This document shows, piece by piece, positions 34,443-42,460 of a DNA stretch of 64,000 bases (position 1 is its first letter; every line of letters begins with the position of its first letter). Below the pieces are notes generated by a model. That model was given only the letters and a program-made list of their open reading frames with translations. It searched no databases and was not told the DNA's origin. Made by a program: the position numbers and the translations under genes. Source of the DNA: Pseudohoeflea sp964511625 (lineage in GTDB: Bacteria > Pseudomonadota > Alphaproteobacteria > Rhizobiales > Rhizobiaceae); contig CAZEJG010000002.1 of the NCBI GenBank assembly GCA_964511625.1, positions 62,001 to 126,000 on the forward strand. Reading direction: 5' to 3'.

Positions 34443-35126
34443 ATGAATGATCTGTCGCACTGGAAGCCGCGACCAGCGCCCGCGCCGGTGGCTCTGACCG
34501 GCCGTTACGTGATGATCGAGCCCTATCGCCGCGACGTCCATCTCGATGCGCTCTGGGAGGCCTTTGGCGGGCAGGCGACGAACGAATTGATCCGCTACTT
34601 CCCCAACGGGCCCTACAAGAATGCCGAGGGGATGGGGGGCTGGATCGAAGGCTTCCAGAAATCCGGCGCGGTGGTCAACGTGTTCCGCTCGCGCCGCAAC
34701 GGCGACATCGTCGGCATGGGCTCCTACATGCGTCCCGATCCGGCAAACGGCGTGGTGGAGATCGGGTCGGTGGCGCACGGTCCGGCCATGGCGCGCTCGC
34801 CGATGTCGACGGAGGCGCATTACCTGTTGGCGCGGCACGTGTTCGAGGATCTCGGCTATCGCCGCTACGAGTGGAAGTGCCATAACGAGAACGTGGCATC
34901 GAAGCGGACTGCCGAGCGGCTCGGCTTCACCTTCGAAGGCATTTTCCGTCAGCACATCGTCTCCAAGGGCGCAAATCGCGACACGGCGTGGTATTCGATG
35001 ATCGACGGCGAGTGGCCGATGCTCAGGGCCGCCTTCGACGACTGGCTGGCGGCTGACAATTTCGACGAGAATGGTCGGCAGAAACGCCGGCTGGAAGATA
35101 TCCGGGCGGCGCAGCGCGCGGCCTGA
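34443..35126 (+). CDS. GNAT N-acetyltransferase (RimJ/RimL-like)
   Basis: This 227-residue cytoplasmic acetyltransferase has the RimJ/RimL layout: PVALTGRYVMIEPYRRDVHLD at the start, VGMGSYMRPDPANGVVEIGSVAHGP in the centre, and the late YEWKCHNENVASKRTAERLGF motif that binds acetyl-CoA. The acceptor is unknown. It is followed after 17 bases by a small membrane protein gene, so the two are likely co-transcribed. Confidence 0.85.
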   Translation: MNDLSHWKPRPAPAPVALTGRYVMIEPYRRDVHLDALWEAFGGQATNELIRYFPNGPYKNAEGMGGWIEGFQKSGAVVNVFRSRRNGDIVGMGSYMRPDPANGVVEIGSVAHGPAMARSPMSTEAHYLLARHVFEDLGYRRYEWKCHNENVASKRTAERLGFTFEGIFRQHIVSKGANRDTAWYSMIDGEWPMLRAAFDDWLAADNFDENGRQKRRLEDIRAAQRAA

Positions 35127-35143
35127 CAGACGGAGAAGAGATC

Positions 35144-35347
35144 ATGTCAAAGGACCGTTCGGCCCTTGTTGCCGCCGCCCTCATTCTGGTCGGGACGTTC
35201 ATGCTCTTCGTCTTCATGCCGCGGATCATGCTTGCCGCCGGCAACGTCTCGCCGTGGCTGGCGATGGCCGTCGGGCTGATCGCCGTGGGCGCCTTCTTCG
35301 GCGTCTTCTGGCTGCGTGCCCGCTACAAGCGGACACACGAGGACTGA
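35144..35347 (+). CDS. Small membrane protein, two helices
   Basis: This 67-residue protein has two hydrophobic helices (about 7-26 and 36-57) with a Pro-Arg loop (FMPRIMLAAGNVSPW) and a charged tail (RARYKRTHED). It has a good ribosome site (GGAGAAGAG) and follows the GNAT gene closely. No family is recognised and no function can be proposed. Confidence 0.7.
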   Translation: MSKDRSALVAAALILVGTFMLFVFMPRIMLAAGNVSPWLAMAVGLIAVGAFFGVFWLRARYKRTHED

Positions 35348-35353
35348 CCCTCC

Positions 35354-36445
35354 TCAGAGGGCGGCGAGAAACAGCACTACACCCAGGAGCAGCACGAGGC
35401 TGGCCCCGGCGATCTCGATGGCGAAGCCGATCGTGTCGGCGCGCCGGTCGCCGGCGAACTTCAGCGCCACGTCCTTGGCGAGAACCGCCAGCACCGCAAG
35501 TGTCGAGACGGTGATCGCCGTGCCGAGCGAGATGGCGAAGACGGACAGCACGCCGCCGAGCAGTAGCCCGTTCAGGAGCGAGAAGGACAGCACCAGCAGG
35601 GACCCCGAGCAGGGGCGCAGCCCGACCGCCATGACCGCCGACCAGGCTTCCCTGACCGAAAAGTCCTTGCCGGCGATCATCGCCGGGTCCGGCGCATGGG
35701 AATGACCGCAGGTAGCACAGACCTCGCCTTCGGCGAGATGGTGCCCGTGATGATCGTGGTGGGCATGTGATCCGTGGTGATCATGGCCGTGATGGTCATG
35801 ATCCTGCCCACGATCATGGTGGTGGTCGTGTCCGTGAACAGGGTCGTGGTGATGGTGACCGTGATCATGCCCATGGCCGTGATGCGATGACGGAGCGAAG
35901 GCCGGGAAGAAGCGCGCGCCCAGCTTGCGCCAGAGCAGCCAGGCGCCGAACAGGGCGATCAGCAGATAGCTTGCGAGCTCCATGTAATGGGTCGCCTGGG
36001 TCATCGTGATGGTGGTGCCGCGCAGAAGCAGATAGGCCGCGCCGACCACCGCGATCGCGGTCAGTCCCTGGGCGAAGGAGGAGAGGAAGGACAGCAGCAC
36101 GCCGCGGCGCAACTGAACCTCGTTGGCGATCATGTAGGAGGAGATAACCGCCTTGCCGTGGCCGGGGCCGGCGGCATGAAAGATGCCGTAGGCGAAGGAG
36201 AGGCCGACCAGCAGCGCGAGCTTGGCGGGATCCTCCCGCATCGCCTTCAGCGCGCCGGTCAGCGCCCGGTAGAATTCCTGCTGCTTGGCGTTGACGAAGG
36301 CGAGAAACTGCCAGCCGAGCCCCGAGGGCATGACCGAGGGTTCGGCGGCGCCGATACCGAGCGGCGACTGGGCATGGGCGAAATTGGCGGCGAGAAGGAC
36401 GAGGACAAAAGCGGCTGCGAAGGCAGCCACGAGTTTGCGCGTCAT
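35354..36445 (-). CDS. Nickel/cobalt transporter, RcnA/NiCoT-like, with His-rich loop
   Basis: This 363-residue inner-membrane protein begins with a signal-like helix (MTRKLVAAFAAAFVLVLLAANFAHA) and has the family motif GIFHAAGPGHGKAV plus GLRPCSGSL in the second half. The cytoplasmic or periplasmic loop at about 195-260 carries some 30 His and many Asp, consistent with metal capture. RcnA-type members export nickel and cobalt. The start at 36445 overlaps the preceding DUF1007 gene (ATGA). Confidence 0.87.
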   Translation of the reverse strand: MTRKLVAAFAAAFVLVLLAANFAHAQSPLGIGAAEPSVMPSGLGWQFLAFVNAKQQEFYRALTGALKAMREDPAKLALLVGLSFAYGIFHAAGPGHGKAVISSYMIANEVQLRRGVLLSFLSSFAQGLTAIAVVGAAYLLLRGTTITMTQATHYMELASYLLIALFGAWLLWRKLGARFFPAFAPSSHHGHGHDHGHHHHDPVHGHDHHHDRGQDHDHHGHDHHGSHAHHDHHGHHLAEGEVCATCGHSHAPDPAMIAGKDFSVREAWSAVMAVGLRPCSGSLLVLSFSLLNGLLLGGVLSVFAISLGTAITVSTLAVLAVLAKDVALKFAGDRRADTIGFAIEIAGASLVLLLGVVLFLAAL

Positions 36446-37107
36446 TTGCAGTCCAGTTCGATGCGGGTGGCGAAGAGCTTGGAGAGATCGGTGCCGGCGG
36501 GATCGTTGAAGAAGGCGTCGGTCAGGCTCGCCTGGTTCTCGGCGATGACCTCGTCGGGGTCGGGCCGGACGACCTTGCTGCCGCACTTCCCGGCATCCGG
36601 GCCGGTGACGACCAGATCGTCGTCGTTCACGAAGTCGATGGCCGTATACATGGTGGGGTCATAGATGCCCACCTTGACGCTGCCTTCGAGCTTCACCGGC
36701 TGGGCCGGCTCGACGGCGAAGACGAGAAGCAACTGGCCGTCATCATAGTTCGCAACCATCGCCTTGGGCGGCTTGACCTTGATGTCCTTGCCGTTGTCCG
36801 TGATCGAGGCGAAATAGTTGAAATCGGCCAGCGAGTCCGTGACGATCTTGGCCACGTGATGCAGCTCGTCGGGGTCCATCGTGGCGTTCTTGTTGGTGTC
36901 AAAATCGATCACCACACTCGAGGAAAAGACCTCGTCGAAACGCCAGACATTTCTGAGCTCGGCAATCTTTCCGCTGGCGTCGGTCTCGATCTCCAGCCGG
37001 GCGTCGGCGAAGATGTGCGGGTGCGCCGATGCGGGAGCGGCGAGCGTCGCGAGAATGGCGGCTAAGCCCACAGGCTGCGCCGTGAGTCTCATGGCCCGTC
37101 TAAACAT
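36442..37107 (-). CDS. DUF1007 periplasmic protein
   Basis: This 221-residue exported protein has a signal peptide (MRLTAQPVGLAAILATLAAPASA) and a mature start HPHIFADARLEI, the DUF1007 hallmark; the HPH could bind metal. It contains an EF-hand-like acidic stretch (DTNKNATMDPDELHHVAK). DUF1007 genes very often precede nickel/cobalt exporter genes, and here the two overlap by four bases, suggesting a joint role in metal efflux. The start at 37107 follows GGACGGG. Confidence 0.87.
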   Translation of the reverse strand: MFRRAMRLTAQPVGLAAILATLAAPASAHPHIFADARLEIETDASGKIAELRNVWRFDEVFSSSVVIDFDTNKNATMDPDELHHVAKIVTDSLADFNYFASITDNGKDIKVKPPKAMVANYDDGQLLLVFAVEPAQPVKLEGSVKVGIYDPTMYTAIDFVNDDDLVVTGPDAGKCGSKVVRPDPDEVIAENQASLTDAFFNDPAGTDLSKLFATRIELDCK

Positions 37108-37189
37108 CGAATGATCCCGTCCTTGAAATTGCGAATCTCTCTTGCGCCGCAATATGGACCGAATTTCGGCACGGCGGAAATCACGCTTA

Positions 37190-38089
37190 TCAATTGGCGC
37201 GGTTGTCCTTGAACCATTGTGAGAGAAAGTCGACGAGCGTGCGGACCTTGGCGGGCAGGTAGCGGCGCTCGGGATAGATGGCGTAGATGCCCGCGTCGGT
37301 CGGCACCCAGTTGGTCAGGATCGGCGCAAGACGCCCGGATTCGATGGCTTCCTGCGCGATGAAGTCCGGAAGCAGGGCAACGCCGAGACCCGATTCGGCT
37401 GCGCGCATGGTGGACAGCGGGCTGTTGACCTCGAGCCTGCCATGCACCGCCACGCTGACGATGTCGCCCCCGGGTCCCTGGAAGCGCCAGTTGTTCTTGG
37501 AGCGGTTGTTGGTGTCGACGAGGCAGGGCACCTTCGTCAGGTCGTTGGGCGTACGGATGGGACCATTCTTTTCCAGAAACTGCGGCGAGGCGACGGGCAG
37601 GATCGCAAAGGGCGAGAGCTTGCGGGCGATCATGCCGCTGTCCTGCAGACGGGTGATGCGGATGCCGAGGTCAAAGCCCTCGTCGACGAGATCGACCATG
37701 CGGTCATCGAGCACCACCTCCAGCGTGATGTCCGGGTAGGCGAGCGAGAAATCGATCAGCGACTGGCCGATGGCGGCATCGGCGAAAGTGCGCGGTGCCG
37801 TGACCCGCACATTGCCCTTCACGTGGGATGCTGATTCGCGCACCTGTTCGGCCAGATCGTCGATCTGCCGCAAAATCTCGCTGGCGCTGCGGTAATAGGT
37901 GCGCCCGGTCTCGGTGAGGGAAAACTGCCGGGTCGTGCGGTTGAGAAGCAGGGCGCCGAGCTCGTCCTCGAGTTCGCGCACATACTTGGACAGAAGCGCC
38001 TTGGACCGTCCGGCCTTCCTCGCGGCGGCGGAAAAACCTTCTGCTTCAACCACATCGATAAATGCGCGGATCCGGGTGAGACTGTCCAT
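37190..38089 (-). CDS. LysR-family transcriptional regulator
   Basis: This 299-residue regulator has an N-terminal winged helix (MDSLTRIRAFIDVVEAEGFSAAARKAGRSKALLSKYV, seen in parts), a linker helix, and a LysR substrate-binding domain (GNVRVTAPRTFADAAIGQ, DDRMVDLVDEGFDLGIRI) of the group that includes AaeR/DmlR-like proteins. It is divergent from the ornithine decarboxylase leader, 560 bases away from that gene, and upstream of the DUF1007/exporter genes on the same strand. Its target is not evident. Confidence 0.9.
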   Translation of the reverse strand: MDSLTRIRAFIDVVEAEGFSAAARKAGRSKALLSKYVRELEDELGALLLNRTTRQFSLTETGRTYYRSASEILRQIDDLAEQVRESASHVKGNVRVTAPRTFADAAIGQSLIDFSLAYPDITLEVVLDDRMVDLVDEGFDLGIRITRLQDSGMIARKLSPFAILPVASPQFLEKNGPIRTPNDLTKVPCLVDTNNRSKNNWRFQGPGGDIVSVAVHGRLEVNSPLSTMRAAESGLGVALLPDFIAQEAIESGRLAPILTNWVPTDAGIYAIYPERRYLPAKVRTLVDFLSQWFKDNRAN

Positions 38090-38222
38090 CGTCGCTGTCC
38101 TTTGCCGCTGGAGCCGGTCGCGCGGAAGGGGCGGGCCGCCGGCGAGAATCGTTCTCATTTCTTGAACGCAAAATCTATGTCGTTCAACTAGCGATTTTTT
38201 CAAGCCGAACTCAAAAAATCTC

Positions 38223-38250
38223 TTGATTCCAAAGGCGAAAAACCATATCT
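38223..38250 (+). promoter_or_regulatory. Possible promoter of the ornithine decarboxylase leader
   Basis: TTGATT (38223-38228) and ATATCT (38245-38250) are separated by 16 bases in a locally AT-rich stretch between the divergent LysR gene and the structured leader. A start near 38257 would give a leader of about 395 nt. Confidence 0.35.
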
Positions 38251-38309
38251 CCCGGCTGCCCAAAGTCGCACGTGCCTGTGGGTGTCCGCCGGGTCTCGAA
38301 ATGGCGAGA

Positions 38310-38640
38310 TCACGGTAAGGTACCTGGAACTAACCCCTCCAGTCGTTTTCCGGCCAACCGGACAAGCGAGGACATCTTGAAGCAACGACGGTGCGGGCCT
38401 TTCTGGTGTCTGCCGGCTTTCCAACAGCCGGGGTTACTGAAGAGGCACACCTTCATTGCCGGAAGTGCGGTCGGGTTTCTCCCTCCAAACCAAGGCAGAC
38501 AGAGCCGAATCATCGCTCGTGGAGCGCTGGTTTATCGACGCATTCGGCGTCCATGATCCGTTTTCCGGCCGATCCAAAGGCCGGGGGAAGGCGTGGGTGC
38601 GCGGTGCACTGTCTTCTAAGTAGCCCTCAGACAGGGCGGA
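38310..38640 (+). promoter_or_regulatory. Structured 5' leader of ornithine decarboxylase (speF-motif candidate)
   Basis: Several hairpins lie in the 560-base gap before the decarboxylase: CTGGA/TCCAG (38324-38342), TCCGG-CCAA-CCGGA (38349-38362, extendable), CCGGCT/AGCCGG (38413-38431) and CCGGCC/GGCCGG (38565-38584). No conserved protein is encoded. The alphaproteobacterial speF RNA motif occurs exactly in this position, upstream of COG0019 ornithine decarboxylases, and is thought to control polyamine synthesis. I cannot confirm the consensus by eye, so boundaries and family are inferred. Confidence 0.5.
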
Positions 38641-38652
38641 ACGGAGAACCCG

Positions 38653-39786
38653 ATGACGACCGCACGTATTCTCGATTTCCTTCGCACCCGACGCCCCGAC
38701 GGTCCCTGCCTCGTGGTGGACCTCGACGTCGTCCGCGACAACTTCCAGTCCTTCCGCCGCGCGCTGCCCGACAGCTCGATCTACTATGCCGTCAAGGCCA
38801 ACCCGGCACCGGAAATCCTGAGCCTGCTCGCCGGCCTCGGCTCGAACTTCGACTGCGCTTCCGTCGCCGAAATCGAAATGGCCCTGAAGGCCGGTGCATC
38901 CGCTTCGCGCGTTTCCTACGGCAACACCATCAAGAAGGAGCGTGATATCGCTCGCGCCTTCGCGCTCGGTGTGAACCTCTTCGCCGTCGACAGCCACGAG
39001 GAAGTCGAGAAGATCGCCCGTGCCGCTCCCGGCGCCCGCGTGTTCTGCCGCGTGCTCACCGATGGCGAAGGCGCCGAATGGCCCCTGTCGCGCAAGTTCG
39101 GCTGCGTGCCGGCGATGGCCGTCGACGTGCTCGTCTATGCCCACCAGCTCGGTCTCGTCTCGCACGGCGTATCCTTCCATGTCGGTTCGCAGATGACCAA
39201 GCTCGAAGCCTGGGATGCAGCGCTGGCCGACGCCAAGCGCGTGTTCGACAAGCTCGAAAAGCAGGGCATCGTCCTGAAGATGGTCAACATGGGCGGCGGT
39301 TTCCCGACCCGTTACCTCAAGGACATCCCGACCGCCCAGGCCTATGGTCAGGCGATCTTTGCTGCTCTTCGCCATCACTTCGGCAACAACATCCCGGAGA
39401 CCATCATCGAGCCGGGCCGCGGCATGGTCGGCAATGCCGGTGTCATCAAGGCCGAAGTCGTGCTGACCTCGCGCAAGTCCGACAATGACGATGTGCGCTG
39501 GGTCTATCTCGACATCGGCAAGTTCGGCGGTCTGGCCGAAACCATGGACGAGGCGATCCGCTACTCGATCCTCACCCCGCGTGACGGGGACGAGACCGAG
39601 CCCTGCGTGCTCGCCGGCCCGACCTGCGATTCGGCCGACGTGCTCTACGAGAAGACGCCGTATCCGATGCCTGTTTCTCTCACCATCGGTGACGAGATCC
39701 TGATCGAGGGCACGGGCGCCTACACCACCACCTATTCGGCTGTGGCGTTCAACGGCTTCGATCCGCTGAAGTCCTACGTCATCTGA
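38653..39786 (+). CDS. Ornithine/lysine decarboxylase, fold type III PLP enzyme
   Basis: This 377-residue enzyme makes putrescine from ornithine (some homologues also make cadaverine from lysine). The PLP lysine is Lys48 in YYAVKANP, the phosphate-binding GGGFPTRY and EPGRGMVG are present, and the catalytic Cys325 is in GPTCDSADVLYEK. The length and lack of an N-terminal wing domain fit the eukaryote-like bacterial ODC group common in rhizobia. It has a long structured leader, and a GNAT gene follows 71 bases downstream. Confidence 0.94.
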   Translation: MTTARILDFLRTRRPDGPCLVVDLDVVRDNFQSFRRALPDSSIYYAVKANPAPEILSLLAGLGSNFDCASVAEIEMALKAGASASRVSYGNTIKKERDIARAFALGVNLFAVDSHEEVEKIARAAPGARVFCRVLTDGEGAEWPLSRKFGCVPAMAVDVLVYAHQLGLVSHGVSFHVGSQMTKLEAWDAALADAKRVFDKLEKQGIVLKMVNMGGGFPTRYLKDIPTAQAYGQAIFAALRHHFGNNIPETIIEPGRGMVGNAGVIKAEVVLTSRKSDNDDVRWVYLDIGKFGGLAETMDEAIRYSILTPRDGDETEPCVLAGPTCDSADVLYEKTPYPMPVSLTIGDEILIEGTGAYTTTYSAVAFNGFDPLKSYVI

Positions 39787-39857
39787 CGTCTCTCGGCCCG
39801 GAAACCGATCCGGGCCGGCCACCCCTTGTCCTGAAATTCCGTCTCGTGGAGGGTCCG

Positions 39858-40463
39858 ATGACCGTCTTCGTTGCAGATCGCTGCGTCCTTGCTCCGGCCC
39901 AGGCGGGTCAGACCGCCATTGAAATCACAGTCGAATCCGCGGCGCATGTCGTTGCGCGTGAGGCGTTGCTCGACCGCCAGATGGGGCCGAACCGGCGATT
40001 GAAGTCGTCGGAGAAGCTGCGCCGCGGCCGGCTTCCGGCGGAAGGTCTCGCATTGTCGGCCGTGGACGGCGAGGGCCGTCTCGTCGGCACCGTCCGGCTG
40101 TGGAACATTGCTGCCGGCGTCGATGCCGAAGGCGTGGCGATCCCGGCCCTGTTGCTCGGCCCGCTCGCCGTCGATGCATCGACCGAGGGGCAGGGTGTGG
40201 GCTCACAGCTGATGCGGGCCGCGATCGAAAAGGCGCGCGCGCTCGGTCACGGTGCGATCCTGCTGGTGGGCGACGCGCCCTACTATGAACGTTTCGGATT
40301 TTCGGCCGGTCTGACCGGCGCCTTGGCCATGCCCGGCCCTGTCGAGAGATCGCGCTTTCTGGCGCTCGAGCTCGTCGACGATCATCTCGCGGGCGCGGCC
40401 GGGGTGCTGACGGCGACCGGTCGGCGGGTGTCAGAACGGCGGCGTTTTCGCCTGGCCGCCTGA
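39858..40463 (+). CDS. GNAT N-acetyltransferase
   Basis: This 201-residue protein has the acetyl-CoA motif LGPLAVDASTEGQGVGSQLMRAAIEKAR followed by VGDAPYYERFGFSAG, typical of YhbS-like GNAT enzymes. The start is ATG 39858 behind GGAGGG; a GTG 12 bases upstream also lies in frame. Directly downstream of ornithine decarboxylase, it could acetylate a polyamine or related compound, but that is a guess from position. Confidence 0.85.
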   Translation: MTVFVADRCVLAPAQAGQTAIEITVESAAHVVAREALLDRQMGPNRRLKSSEKLRRGRLPAEGLALSAVDGEGRLVGTVRLWNIAAGVDAEGVAIPALLLGPLAVDASTEGQGVGSQLMRAAIEKARALGHGAILLVGDAPYYERFGFSAGLTGALAMPGPVERSRFLALELVDDHLAGAAGVLTATGRRVSERRRFRLAA

Positions 40464-40630
40464 CACCCGAAGCGCCGGGTTCCTTTTCAGGAGAGGCCGG
40501 AGGGGACCTGGCCGCCCGGCGCTTGAATGCTCCGCCATGACCGAAGTGGCGGACTGAGGCCGTCGATACCGCAAATCGGGCGATCGTCTTGTTTGGGCAG
40601 GCTCCGTGCTACCGCCTGTTCGCCGGTTTT

Positions 40631-40656
40631 GGAACATTCCGGCTTCGTATTGCGTT
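40631..40656 (+). promoter_or_regulatory. EcfG/RpoE2-type general stress promoter
   Basis: GGAAC (40631-40635) and CGTT (40653-40656) are separated by 17 bases, an exact match to the alphaproteobacterial EcfG consensus GGAAC-N16/17-CGTT. It points at the hairpin-rich region that ends in the terminator at 40865. Confidence 0.55.
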
Positions 40657-40662
40657 GGTCCA

Positions 40663-40875
40663 AGTGCATTCGGTCGTGTCAGCCGGTTGCCATAACCGTC
40701 CGGTCCCACCGGACCCTTGCGCTGTCGGGCGGCTGCGCGAGGTTCGTCGATTGGAGGACGGTTTGCAGTCCGCCACGGCCGAACTGTATCGGTGCATCGG
40801 GTTCATCGAACCCGGGAGCCCGATACGACAGTGCCGGAGCCGCCTGGGGGGCAGGCTCCGGCACTATTTTATTTT
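40663..40875 (+). ncRNA. Candidate stress-induced small RNA
   Basis: Starting about seven bases after the EcfG-type -10, a transcript of about 210 nt would include GTCCGGT-CCC-ACCGGAC (40698-40714, 7 bp), a nested double hairpin GTATCGG/CCGATAC around CGGGTTC-ATC-GAACCCG (40786-40826), and a 12-bp terminator. Such a run of perfect stems outside any gene, plus matching promoter and terminator on the same strand, supports an RNA gene. I do not recognise the family. The 3' end converges on the minus-strand secreted-protein gene. Confidence 0.5.
40830..40875 (+). terminator. Strong Rho-independent terminator
   Basis: AGTGCCGGAGCC at 40830-40841 pairs perfectly with GGCTCCGGCACT at 40854-40865 and is followed by ATTTTATTTTC. 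The T-run is on the plus strand, so it ends a plus-strand transcript, although it also lies just past the minus-strand gene at 40893. Confidence 0.85.
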
Positions 40876-40892
40876 CGGGACTTCACGACCGC

Positions 40893-41132
40893 TCAGAACC
40901 AGACGCCGCCGCCGATATTGGTCGGGGCATCCGGATACTTGCTGCCCTTTTGCGTGTCGATCTGCTGGCCGATGGATTTGGTGACCGTGCAATCGACGTC
41001 GGCGGTTTCGCCCTTCATCACCTGCTCGCAGGCTGCGTTCTGCTCGGGGGCCTTCGCCGGGGCGGCGCTGGCGGGGATGGCATAGGTGGCAATGCTCATG
41101 GCGGCGATCAGGGCTGCAACAGTGTTTCTCAT
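40893..41132 (-). CDS. Small secreted protein of unknown function
   Basis: This 79-residue protein opens with a clear signal peptide (MRNTVAALIAAMSIATYAIPASA), leaving a mature peptide of about 55 residues with two Cys (AACEQVMKGETADVDC) that could form a disulfide. The start at 41132 follows AAAGGA; the longer frame to 41210 would bury the signal. No family is recognised. It is divergent from the AraC-type membrane regulator. Confidence 0.7.
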   Translation of the reverse strand: MRNTVAALIAAMSIATYAIPASAAPAKAPEQNAACEQVMKGETADVDCTVTKSIGQQIDTQKGSKYPDAPTNIGGGVWF

Positions 41133-41329
41133 TGGACTATCCTTTCCTTCAAGGTGATCCGTCCAGGTGGGCGGGTCGTTTGTCGATGACCCGGATGTAG
41201 GCTGATCCATGCTGCACTGCCGCGCAGATTCGAAATCAACGCCGATTTTTACGGAATCGATAGGCCTTTTCCGGTTTCGATTGGAAAATCCGTTGGCCAG
41301 TCGCTATCTCATCTCCTCATTCTTGAGGG

Positions 41330-42418
41330 ATGATTGAGATGGACGGATCCGTAACGGCGCTGGGCCTCGCCGATGTGGCCCTCAGAGGCGGGACAGTGGC
41401 GATCCTGCTGCTGCTTGTCGCCCACCTGCTGTTCCGCCTGGACCGTGGGCCGGTTGCGATCGCCGGGCTCGCCTTTTGCATATCGGGCGCCGTCGAGGCG
41501 ACGATCAACGTCTCGCCTAACACGATCGATCTCGGTCTCTCCGACCTGACCATGCTGTCGCTGCAGCAGCTTCACTTCGTGACATTGTGGATCTTCGTGA
41601 AGGTGCTGTTCGACGACCGTTTTCGCTGGGGACCGCGCTGTTTCATCCCGGTCGTCCTCGCGATTCCGGTCACGCTCGGCGCGGCGCTGCTCGAGGGGAC
41701 GGAGGGGATCATCGCCCGCGGGTTGCTCGTCGCGTTCGATTTCGGCCTGTTCTTCATCATGATCCGCTGGGCGGTGACCGACGAGGCCTCCGACCTCGTC
41801 TCGGCGCGGCGCACCTTCCGCCGCGCGCTAACCTTCTCCGTGCCTCCTTTCTCCCTTCTCGTCTTCCTGACCACGATGCTGCCTGGAAGCGGGGAACAGT
41901 CGGCCATCGTCTGCACCCTTTACTCGGTCGTCTATTTCCTGATGGCGATCGGCTTCGGGTTCTGGATGACCTCGCCGAAGAAGCAGATGCTCCTGCGGGA
42001 GGAAACCGGCGAGCAGCGCATGACGCAGGAGGCGGAACTGACGGCCGCCGACCGGATCGAACTCGACCGGGTAATCAAGGCGGTGGACGGCGGTCTTTAT
42101 CTCGAGCCGGGCCTGACGATCGGCGGGCTCGGCGATCTTCTCAACATCCCCGAGCACCGGCTGCGCCGGCTCATCAACAAGGGGCTCGGCTACCGCAATT
42201 TCGCGGCCTTCATGAACGATTACCGGATCGAGGAGGCCAAGCGCAGGCTGGCCGATCCGAAGATGGCGCGCGAGCAGATCGTCAGCCACGCCTTCAATCT
42301 GGGCTATGCGTCGCTGGCGCCGTTCAATCGCGCCTTCCGCGAGAGGGTGGGCATCAGCCCGTCCGAGTACAGGGAGCAGGCCCTTTCCGATAAAGTGACC
42401 GGGGCAAACCTCGCTTAG
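41330..42418 (+). CDS. Membrane-anchored AraC-family regulator
   Basis: This 362-residue protein combines an N-terminal half with about six hydrophobic helices (residues 15-220) and a C-terminal AraC/XylS DNA-binding domain (LEPGLTIGGLGDLLNIPEH and AFNLGYASLAPFNRAFRERVGISPSEYR, seen in parts). Residues 220-250 form a charged linker. Such regulators read a membrane-borne or periplasmic signal directly without a partner kinase. The target is unknown. The ribosome site is weak (GAGGGATG close to the ATG). Confidence 0.85.
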   Translation: MIEMDGSVTALGLADVALRGGTVAILLLLVAHLLFRLDRGPVAIAGLAFCISGAVEATINVSPNTIDLGLSDLTMLSLQQLHFVTLWIFVKVLFDDRFRWGPRCFIPVVLAIPVTLGAALLEGTEGIIARGLLVAFDFGLFFIMIRWAVTDEASDLVSARRTFRRALTFSVPPFSLLVFLTTMLPGSGEQSAIVCTLYSVVYFLMAIGFGFWMTSPKKQMLLREETGEQRMTQEAELTAADRIELDRVIKAVDGGLYLEPGLTIGGLGDLLNIPEHRLRRLINKGLGYRNFAAFMNDYRIEEAKRRLADPKMAREQIVSHAFNLGYASLAPFNRAFRERVGISPSEYREQALSDKVTGANLA

Positions 42419-42440
42419 AAGGTCCGCCCCGGTTTCTCTT
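42398..42440 (+). terminator. Terminator overlapping the end of the AraC-type gene
   Basis: ACCGGGGC (42398-42405) pairs with GCCCCGGT (42426-42433), followed by TTCTCTTGT. The left arm lies inside the last codons of the gene. Confidence 0.5.
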
Positions 42441-42460
42441 GTCAGCCCGTTGACCGGCGA

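Larger units (their letters stand above)
40464..40892. other. 429-bp gap holding a probable small-RNA gene
   Basis: No protein gene is credible here: the reading frames are short or run antisense through the small secreted-protein gene. Instead the plus strand carries an EcfG-type promoter motif, a series of hairpins and a strong terminator, described separately. Confidence 0.6.

Noticed and set aside
38327..38348. GGAAC followed by CGTT in the ornithine decarboxylase leader
   Set aside because: The spacing is 13 bases, too short for an EcfG promoter.
40527..41189. A 220-codon plus-strand frame
   Set aside because: It runs antisense through the signal-peptide gene at 40893-41132, passes through a strong terminator, and has no family features.
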